From assembly GCA_910585035.1 (NCBI GenBank), contig CAJUEF010000025.1:18992-25390 (forward strand): 6,399 nucleotides of DNA. The letters are read 5' to 3'. This document shows positions 1 to 5,509 of the stretch, one piece after another (positions within the stretch are counted from its first letter, which is position 1; every line of letters starts with the position of its first letter). The notes under the pieces were generated by a model that was given only the letters and a program-made list of their open reading frames with translations, made no database searches and was not told the DNA's origin. The DNA comes from an uncultured Christensenellaceae bacterium (lineage in GTDB: Bacteria > Bacillota > Clostridia > Christensenellales > MGBC116941). Both the position numbers and the translations under genes were made by a program.

Positions 1-1
1 T

Positions 2-2080
2 ATTAAAAAATATGACGAGCTTTACACATATGGAGAAATTATTCATAATAAAGACGTTGTAAAAATGCTGGAGGAAAAAGGAGCGGTCACTATTGACAGT
101 CTTGACGGCATTAAAAATACAAATATTCTTATTCGTTCTCATGGAGTTCCAAAAAGCATATATGAATATTGCAAAGCAAATGATATAAATGTAATCGACA
201 ATACATGTCCTTTTGTTTCCAAAGTACATGAAATAGTAAAAAACGCAAAAGTACCTGTTATTATTATAGGAGAGGCCTCTCATCCTGAAATTATTGGAAT
301 TCGAGGATGGGTGAAAGGCGAATGCTTAATAATAAACAGCATCGAGCAGGCAAAAAATATTCCTGAAATGAAAGAATGTATTGCTGTTGTGCAAACTACT
401 TTTGATAAAAACAGGTATGATGAAATTGTTTTGGCTATAAAAACCAGAGTACAATTTCCAAAATTTTACAACACGATTTGCAATGCAACGGCAATAAGGC
501 AGCAAGAAGCAATTGAGCTTGCAAAAAAAGCCGACTGCATAGTCGTCATTGGCGGAAAACACAGTTCAAATACCAAAAAATTATTTGACATTTGTAAATT
601 ATATTGCAAAAAAGCATATTTTATTGAAAATGCTGGCGAATTACCTCTTGAAATAACTGAAACTAGTGATATAATTGGGGTAGTAGCAGGTGCTTCAACG
701 CCTGATTGGATAATTAGGGAGGTTATAACCACGATGAGTGAAAACGAAGAAAACGTAATTGAAAATGAACAGAGCTGCTGTTCAGCAAAAGCTGAATGTT
801 CATGTAGTGAAGCAGCAAAAAATACTGATTTAAATAAAATACAGGAAACGGAGAGTAAACAAGTCGTGGAGGATAAAGACAGTTTTTACGCTGATTTAGA
901 AAAGTCTCTAAAAGCAATCAGAGTTGGTGAAATAGTTAGCGGAAATGTAGTTCAAGTAAATAAAGATGAAGTTTTTATTAATATTGGATATAAATCTGAC
1001 GGAATAATTCCAAAAAATGAATATTCAGCAAATTCATCGGTTAATCTTTGTGAGGAGGTTAATATTGGCGATGAAATTGAAGCACAGGTGATAAAGCTTA
1101 ATGACGGCGAAGGAAATGTGCTTTTATCTGTTAAGAGAATTGCAAGCAGAAAAATGTGGAATGAGCTTGAAGAAAAGTTTAAAGATAAAGATGCAGTTTA
1201 TACTGTTGTTGGAAAAGAAGCAGTTAACGGCGGCGTTATTGCAGATCTTGACGGTATAAGAGTTTTCATACCTGCTTCTTTAATTGATATTAAATTTGTT
1301 AAAGACTTAAATCAGTTTGTAGGGCAAACATTTGATATTAAAATAATTGAGTTTGATAAAAACAAGAAAAAGATTGTTGGTAATCGCCGTGTAATTATTG
1401 AAGCTGAGGCTAATAAACTTAAAGAAGAACTTTGGAGTAAGTTTGTTCCTAAGCAGCAAATTGAAGGCACAGTAAAGCGAATAACAGATTTTGGTGCCTT
1501 TGTTGACATTGGCGGGGTAGACGGTCTTCTTCATGTTGCCGATATTGCATGGTATAGAATTAACCATCCTAGCGATATTTTAAAGGTGAATGATAAAATT
1601 AATGTTTTAATACTTTCAGTTAATAAAGAAAAGGAAAGAATTTCTCTTGGTTTAAAACAGCTTCTTCCAAAACCATGGGAAACTGTAAGCAGCAAATATT
1701 CCGAAGGTCAGGTTATTAAAGGCAAGGTTGTTCGCGTTCTTGATTTTGGCGCATTTGTTGAGCTTGAACCTGGTATAGACGGGCTTATTCACATTTCTCA
1801 AATTGCCCTTAACCACGTTGATAAAGTATCTGATGAGCTTAATATTGGTGATGAAGTAGAGTGCAAGATACTTTCCGTGGACCCTGAAAATAAAAAAATC
1901 AGCCTTAGTATTAAACAGCTTTTAAGAGAAAGAGCGCCAAAGGATGAAATTGCAAATAATGATGATTTAATAAAACCTGATGATGAAGATGACACATATA
2001 TTCCTGAAATAACAGAATCTTCAGTTTCTATTGCAGAGTTTTTTCCGGAAAGCTTTTTAGATGAGTTAAAAGACGAATAA
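2..2080 (+). CDS. ispH: IspH-S1 fusion: HMBPP reductase joined to ribosomal protein S1 (5' truncated)
   Basis: The frame is open from base 2, so the gene starts before the window; the ATG at 65 is internal. 692 residues are visible (numbered from base 2). Residues 1 to ~245 are IspH, the [4Fe-4S] enzyme making IPP and DMAPP from HMBPP in the last MEP-pathway step. Visible family positions are GEIIHN (His15), SHG (His47), DNTCP (Cys69), HPE (His94, Glu96), the TT pair at 132-133, Cys160, SSN (188-190) and AST (Ser232). The first cluster cysteine (Cys12 in E. coli) would lie in the ~25 missing residues. A linker with four cysteines (259, 260, 266, 268) follows. Four S1 RNA-binding domains come next, near 308-379, 396-463, 483-553 and 568-639; the last two carry the typical DFGAFV and DGL(L/I)H motifs. 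The tail is acidic. IspH-S1 fusions are known in clostridia; the S1 half probably binds mRNA or the ribosome. Whether the halves cooperate is unknown. Confidence 0.96.
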   Translation: MKKYDELYTYGEIIHNKDVVKMLEEKGAVTIDSLDGIKNTNILIRSHGVPKSIYEYCKANDINVIDNTCPFVSKVHEIVKNAKVPVIIIGEASHPEIIGIRGWVKGECLIINSIEQAKNIPEMKECIAVVQTTFDKNRYDEIVLAIKTRVQFPKFYNTICNATAIRQQEAIELAKKADCIVVIGGKHSSNTKKLFDICKLYCKKAYFIENAGELPLEITETSDIIGVVAGASTPDWIIREVITTMSENEENVIENEQSCCSAKAECSCSEAAKNTDLNKIQETESKQVVEDKDSFYADLEKSLKAIRVGEIVSGNVVQVNKDEVFINIGYKSDGIIPKNEYSANSSVNLCEEVNIGDEIEAQVIKLNDGEGNVLLSVKRIASRKMWNELEEKFKDKDAVYTVVGKEAVNGGVIADLDGIRVFIPASLIDIKFVKDLNQFVGQTFDIKIIEFDKNKKKIVGNRRVIIEAEANKLKEELWSKFVPKQQIEGTVKRITDFGAFVDIGGVDGLLHVADIAWYRINHPSDILKVNDKINVLILSVNKEKERISLGLKQLLPKPWETVSSKYSEGQVIKGKVVRVLDFGAFVELEPGIDGLIHISQIALNHVDKVSDELNIGDEVECKILSVDPENKKISLSIKQLLRERAPKDEIANNDDLIKPDDEDDTYIPEITESSVSIAEFFPESFLDELKDE

Positions 2081-2088
2081 AATAGTGT

Positions 2089-2121
2089 AAAAAAGACGCA
2101 AATTACTTGCGTCTTTTTTTT
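2089..2121. terminator. Bidirectional intrinsic terminator between convergent genes
   Basis: GACGCAA (2095-2101) pairs with TTGCGTC (2107-2113) around a 5-nt loop. The stem is flanked by six A's on the left and an eight-T run on the right, so it gives a U-tract in either direction. It lies 9 nt after the ispH-S1 stop. Its T-run overlaps the stop codon of the minus-strand gene (2120-2122), so the same hairpin can end both convergent transcripts. Confidence 0.9.
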
Positions 2122-3469
2122 ATGATATATCAGATAACACTTGTGTTATTTTATACCATGTAACAGGTCCTATAACTCCGGAAACGGGAATGTTAAATTG
2201 TTCCTGAAAAGCCGATACTGTTTGCGCTGTTTTCATTCCATAATATCCAGTTTCATCCACCGTTGGAATAGATTTATAGACAGCAGCTATTCTGTTTAAA
2301 TAGTTTTGCATTAGTTTTACATTACTGTTTTGAGAGCCTATTATCAAATCAGTACCTGGAAATGGTTTGTTAATATCTGTTTCGGAAGCAGAAGGGAAGC
2401 TGTTTACAAGAGATAAATACACATCGTTTAATTTATTCCACGTTTCTTCATTTACAATTCCGGTTTGAGGAAGCCCGTAAGCCCTTTGAAATGATTTAAT
2501 ACTTTGTTCAGTTTGATCGCCAAAAATGCCATCAATATTAACTGTTTCAATTTCATCATTAAACAAAGCAACAATACTTAGCATATATTGTATGGCTCTC
2601 ACACCATTGCCAACATCACCGTTTTTAAGAGTTGTTCTATAGTTTTCTAAAACATCCTCAAGCTGTATTCCTTCTGCATCAAGTTCTGCCAGCCTTTTAA
2701 CGGCAGCATATACATAAGCTATCTTATACCATGTTGCTTTACCCACTATGCCGTCTGGGTCAAGGTTAAAGGTTCTTTGAAATTCTTTAACAGCATCCTG
2801 AGTGCTTATACCAAAATAACCTATAGCATCATCAGGAATTTTTTTAATACCAGGATAGTTTTTAGCAATTCTGTTAAGTTCAATTTGAAGAATTCTTACA
2901 AACACACCGCTGTCACCTAGTTTAAGAGGTGTTCCGGGATATGATTCGGGAACATTTTGAACAGGAGCATTTTCTATAATTGTAATATCATCTCCATAAT
3001 AATTCTGAAGAATTTCTAATGCTGACATACCTTTTTCTGCAAAGGTTACAGTACCCCATTGGGAGAGGCCATCACATTGAACTGATCTTCCGTCGCAATA
3101 TTGAGTAAATAGTGGAAGCAGCTCACCTTCCCGCACAACATAGTTATTGAAAACTTCATCTACAATTTCACTTATATTTTCAAAGACATTTCTTTTATTA
3201 ACATATGCCTGGTCATAGGCAGGGGAATTTGTTATATCAAAATTATATCCCCGTGTGCGGTAATGCTCAGTATATAGCCTGTTTAACGCAAAAGATATTT
3301 GAGCAAGAACATTTGCTCTTATTGCTTCTTCTGGCCATGTAGGATATATTTCGCTGGAAGCAACATTTTTTATGTAATCTTGGAAATTCACTGTAACATT
3401 TGGGGCATTGGAGTTTGGCGGCCCTAAATGAACAACGATCGTTTCGGGTATACTTAGTTTTACTGCCAT
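2120..3469 (-). CDS. SpoIID-like protein with three peptidoglycan-binding domains
   Basis: A 449-residue protein with no signal peptide. Residues ~28-165 resemble the SpoIID/LytB family (SpoIID itself is a lytic transglycosylase acting in spore engulfment). The segment PEEAIRANVLAQ (46-57) matches the family helix bearing the catalytic glutamate, so Glu48 is the likely equivalent. CDGLSQWG (132-139) stands where classical members have GHGxGMSQxGA, followed by a typical G-x-S-x-x-x-IL-x-x-YY ending. Three PG_binding_1 modules follow, near 180-250, 279-347 and 371-441, each with a GYFG/GIFG/GYYG-like turn, an FQ helix and a G-(I/V)-(V/I)-...-TW motif. The ATG at 3469 has AAGGAGG 6 nt upstream. 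It follows the small gene at 3870 by 11 nt and surely shares its transcript. A role in spore or vegetative wall remodelling is inferred; lack of an export signal suggests action inside the mother cell or unconventional export. The domain calls are firm, the exact job is not. Confidence 0.88.
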   Translation of the reverse strand: MAVKLSIPETIVVHLGPPNSNAPNVTVNFQDYIKNVASSEIYPTWPEEAIRANVLAQISFALNRLYTEHYRTRGYNFDITNSPAYDQAYVNKRNVFENISEIVDEVFNNYVVREGELLPLFTQYCDGRSVQCDGLSQWGTVTFAEKGMSALEILQNYYGDDITIIENAPVQNVPESYPGTPLKLGDSGVFVRILQIELNRIAKNYPGIKKIPDDAIGYFGISTQDAVKEFQRTFNLDPDGIVGKATWYKIAYVYAAVKRLAELDAEGIQLEDVLENYRTTLKNGDVGNGVRAIQYMLSIVALFNDEIETVNIDGIFGDQTEQSIKSFQRAYGLPQTGIVNEETWNKLNDVYLSLVNSFPSASETDINKPFPGTDLIIGSQNSNVKLMQNYLNRIAAVYKSIPTVDETGYYGMKTAQTVSAFQEQFNIPVSGVIGPVTWYKITQVLSDIS

Positions 3470-3475
3470 AGATTT

Positions 3476-3482
3476 CCTCCTT
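3476..3482 (-). promoter_or_regulatory. Ribosome binding site AAGGAGG overlapping the upstream stop codon
   Basis: On the minus strand the stop TAA of the upstream gene (3483-3481) runs directly into the Shine-Dalgarno sequence, giving TAAGGAGG, 6 nt before the ATG at 3469. Ribosomes ending the first gene sit on the initiation site of the second, which suggests translational coupling and a fixed ratio of the two proteins. Confidence 0.85.
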
Positions 3483-3870
3483 AAAGGTCTTGTGGTTCTT
3501 GCTCAATTATATATTCTTCATCATTAGGATTTTCTCCCTTTGTTAAAGGCATCATTTCAACGCTTTGAATGGAAACAATGTCAGGAAAAACAGGTACATT
3601 TACAAAGTATTTTGTTTGATACCCCGGATGCTCAACTTTTACATCATAACTAGCATATGGCTGGCTATCGTTTGGCGCTAATGATAACTCGCAGTTTACA
3701 GTTTCCAGTTCTATAGGTTTAGTGCTTCCATCTTGATTTGTGGTTAATTCAGCTACAGCTTCCTTTTTATCTCCTACTTTTTTTAACACAGTTACTTTTG
3801 CGCCTGAAACGGGCATTGCCATTTGTGCTTTTAATGTTTCAACTTTTAAAAATCCAGTTTCTTTATTCAA
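3481..3870 (-). CDS. Small carboxypeptidase-regulatory-like (beta-sandwich) protein, TTG start
   Basis: A 129-residue protein read from TTG at 3870. A longer in-frame form from GTG at 3879 exists, but that GTG is itself part of the Shine-Dalgarno sequence AGGAGGTGA (3884-3876), so it cannot be the start. The TTG lies 8 nt after AGGAGG, ideal spacing. Residues ~6-107 look like a carboxypeptidase-regulatory/CNA-B type beta-sandwich: GFLKVET at the N-terminus, PVSGAKVTVL (20-29), a TTNQDGST turn (43-50), and YDVKVEHPGYQTKYF (75-89). This fold usually mediates binding or spacing and is not catalytic. The C-terminal ~20 residues are acidic. There is no signal peptide or membrane segment. It is the first gene of a two-gene operon with the SpoIID-like peptidoglycan-binding protein, so I infer it is a partner or co-localised wall/spore protein. 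The fold is assigned by pattern only. Confidence 0.82.
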   Translation of the reverse strand: MNKETGFLKVETLKAQMAMPVSGAKVTVLKKVGDKKEAVAELTTNQDGSTKPIELETVNCELSLAPNDSQPYASYDVKVEHPGYQTKYFVNVPVFPDIVSIQSVEMMPLTKGENPNDEEYIIEQEPQDL

Positions 3871-3875
3871 ACTAT

Positions 3876-3884
3876 TCACCTCCT
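3876..3884 (-). promoter_or_regulatory. Shine-Dalgarno AGGAGGTGA that decides the TTG start
   Basis: The minus strand reads AGGAGGTGA, a near-perfect anti-SD match, with TTG at 3870 placed 8 nt beyond AGGAGG. The GTG at 3879-3877 lies inside this element and has no other SD upstream, so a start call there would be a gene-finder artefact. Confidence 0.85.
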
Positions 3885-3946
3885 GTTAATATATAGATAT
3901 GTATTAAATAAATCTTTGTGAATGTTTGATTAATAGCAAATTTATT

Positions 3947-3973
3947 AATGTATGTAATAAGCAGCAATTATGC
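3947..3973 (-). promoter_or_regulatory. Candidate sporulation-type (SigE/SigK-like) promoter for the minus-strand operon
   Basis: On the minus strand GCATAAT (3973-3967) is one base off the SigE-type -35 GCATATT, and CATACATT (3954-3947) fits the SigE -10 pattern CATACA-x-T; extended by one base it also fits the SigK pattern CATA-N3-TA. The spacer is 12 nt, a little shorter than usual. Transcription would begin about 70 nt before the TTG. In AT-rich DNA such matches arise by chance, so this is a proposal supported mainly by the SpoIID-like content of the operon. Confidence 0.4.
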
Positions 3974-3979
3974 TATAAT
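3971..3979 (+). promoter_or_regulatory. Extended -10 SigA promoter element (TGCTATAAT)
   Basis: A perfect TATAAT at 3974-3979 is preceded by TG at the extended -10 position. No good TTGACA-like -35 lies 16-18 nt upstream, which extended -10 promoters tolerate. A transcript would start near 3986 and reach the tRNA nucleotidyltransferase gene after a leader of about 168 nt. Confidence 0.5.
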
Positions 3980-3984
3980 AACCA

Positions 3985-4153
3985 TAAAAGTGTTGAGGAG
4001 AAATTCTTATAAGATAGACTTAATGAAAATGCAAAGTATCAAAATAAATATATAAGATTTTCTTTTTATAAAAGAAAAGGTAAGACTTTTATATGATTTT
4101 TAAATACTAAAACTTATTAAAAGGTGTCTATAATAAAGACTTAATGTTAAAAA
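3985..4153 (+). other. AT-rich leader region before the tRNA nucleotidyltransferase gene
   Basis: This stretch holds no convincing gene. It contains GAGGAG at 3995-4000 with no start codon at useful spacing, a 10-residue ORF at 4023-4055 without a ribosome binding site, the hairpin at 4058-4078, a second TATAAT at 4129-4134 lacking a -35, and a degenerate direct repeat (4006-4025 and 4127-4146, 16 of 20 positions equal). I do not recognise a riboswitch or T-box; the T-box consensus is absent. Confidence 0.5.
4058..4078. other. Perfect 9-bp inverted repeat (A/T-rich hairpin)
   Basis: TTTTCTTTT (4058-4066) and AAAAGAAAA (4070-4078) are perfect complements around a 3-nt loop. Only one G-C pair is present and no T-run follows, so it is unlikely to be a terminator. 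It could be a weak RNA hairpin or a protein-binding palindrome. Confidence 0.4.
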
Positions 4154-5389
4154 ATGAATTTTTATAATATTCCTGAATCAATAAACTACATACTAGAATC
4201 ACTTAATAAAAATGGTTTTGAAGCATATCTGGTGGGAGGCTGCGTTAGAGATATGGTATTGTCAAAAAAACCAGAAGATTTTGATGTGTGTACTAACGCA
4301 AAACCAAAAGAAATAGCAGATGTTTTTAAAAATCACAAAACAGTTTTTACCGGAAGCAAATTTGGAACAATTACTGTTGTAATAGATGAATTTACTGTTG
4401 AAATTACCACTTACAGGATCGACGGAAATTATATCGATGGAAGGCATCCAAGTAGCGTTGATTTTTCTAACTCTCTTTTTAAAGATTTATCCAGAAGAGA
4501 TTTTACAATGAATGCAATTGCCTTTAATAACACGGTTATAGACCCCTTTCACGGACTTGATGACATAAAAAAAAGAATAATACGCTGTGTCGGCGAGCCA
4601 CAAATACGGTTTAATGAAGACGCTCTTAGAATATTAAGAGCTATTCGTTTTTCGGCACAGCTGTCGTTTTCTATAGATGTAAAAACTTCAGATGCAATTA
4701 AAAAGCAATATAGAGAACTTAACAAAGTATCCGGTGAAAGAAAGACTTTAGAATTATTAAAAATTTTGGATTGTAAAAAAATAGGCAATATTCTACTGGA
4801 ATATAAAAATATATTTGAATATTTGATTTTTAATAAATATCAAATTAATGAAAATTATTGGCAGAGCTGCTGTAAAGCCATTGATTTATGTAAAAATTGC
4901 GGTCAAAAGCTTGCAGTTTTATATTATTATTATATAAAAACAAATAATGAAATACCAAATGAACACATTGAAAAACTAAAACTGCCTAAAAAATTAAAAA
5001 TACAGATTAACGATATTTTAAAAACCATTGACTATCCTTTATTTCCAAAAGATTATAGCATAAAGTTTGCATTAAATAAAATGGATAAAAATTTATTTTT
5101 TGATTTATTAACCGTTTTAAAAGCAATACAAATTGCTGAAAAAAAAGATATTACCGTGCTAAACAAAATAATTGAAACTGCCAATAAAATAATTAAAAAC
5201 AACGAATGTTTTAGTATATCCGGTTTAGACATATCCGGTGAAGACATTATTAATGCAGGCATTTCACCCGGAAAGCAAATAGGAGAGCTGTTAAATCTGT
5301 GTTTGGAAAATGTAATTTATAAAAAAGTTAAAAATGAAAAAAATGAATTAATTAAATTAATTTTAAAACTTAAAAATAACAAATTTTAA
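4154..5389 (+). CDS. cca: CCA-adding tRNA nucleotidyltransferase (class II, no HD domain)
   Basis: A 411-residue cytoplasmic enzyme of the class II nucleotidyltransferase family, which builds or repairs the 3' CCA end of tRNA. In order: GGCVRD (28-33) binds the nucleotide triphosphate; EDFDVCT (41-47) gives the two metal-binding aspartates, Asp42 and Asp44; RRDFTMNA (114-121) is the family signature; EDALRILR (155-162) is the base-templating EDxxR motif; ERKTLELLK (195-203) belongs to the neck. The C-terminal region from ~354 (SGLDISGEDII, then GISPGKQIGELL and NEKNEL) matches the family's tail domain. There is no HD phosphohydrolase domain; length fits the ~400-residue Gram-positive type. 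A related poly(A) polymerase cannot be excluded by motifs alone, but Firmicutes homologues of this form are CCA enzymes. An in-frame stop at 4148 makes 4154 the earliest ATG, and the next in-frame ATG would delete GGCVRD. No Shine-Dalgarno sequence precedes the start. Confidence 0.92.
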   Translation: MNFYNIPESINYILESLNKNGFEAYLVGGCVRDMVLSKKPEDFDVCTNAKPKEIADVFKNHKTVFTGSKFGTITVVIDEFTVEITTYRIDGNYIDGRHPSSVDFSNSLFKDLSRRDFTMNAIAFNNTVIDPFHGLDDIKKRIIRCVGEPQIRFNEDALRILRAIRFSAQLSFSIDVKTSDAIKKQYRELNKVSGERKTLELLKILDCKKIGNILLEYKNIFEYLIFNKYQINENYWQSCCKAIDLCKNCGQKLAVLYYYYIKTNNEIPNEHIEKLKLPKKLKIQINDILKTIDYPLFPKDYSIKFALNKMDKNLFFDLLTVLKAIQIAEKKDITVLNKIIETANKIIKNNECFSISGLDISGEDIINAGISPGKQIGELLNLCLENVIYKKVKNEKNELIKLILKLKNNKF

Positions 5390-5509
5390 CTTATTATATT
5401 TAAACAATATTCTTTAAAATCTGTTGATTTATTTTAAAAAATGCATTAAAATATTAATACTACTTAAAAAAAGTAATATATTTGTAATTGTTTTAAAAGG
5501 AGTGATAAC
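5390..5509 (+). promoter_or_regulatory. Intergenic region with SigA-like promoter and ribosome binding site
   Basis: TTGATT (5424-5429), a 17-nt spacer and TAAAAT (5447-5452) make a reasonable SigA promoter, with transcription starting near 5459. AAGGAG (5497-5502) lies 7 nt before the ATG at 5510. No convincing G/C-containing terminator follows cca, so read-through from cca is possible. Confidence 0.55.

Noticed and set aside
65..67. ATG at 65 as the start of the first gene
   Set aside because: The frame is open to base 2 and the upstream codons encode the conserved IspH motif GEIIHN, so the true start is before the window.
3993..4055. Possible leader peptide: TTG-started 20-residue ORF or the 10-residue ORF from ATG at 4023
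   Set aside because: GAGGAG at 3995-4000 overlaps or is too far (over 20 nt) from these starts, and the composition looks like random AT-rich DNA.
5416..5434. Possible terminator after cca (AAATC-TGTT-GATTT then ATTTT)
   Set aside because: A 5-bp stem with one G-C pair is too weak, and it overlaps the better-supported -35 at 5424.
5461..5475. TACTT-A5-AAGTA inverted repeat before the secreted protein gene
   Set aside because: Short, nearly all A/T and no T-run; expected by chance in such sequence.
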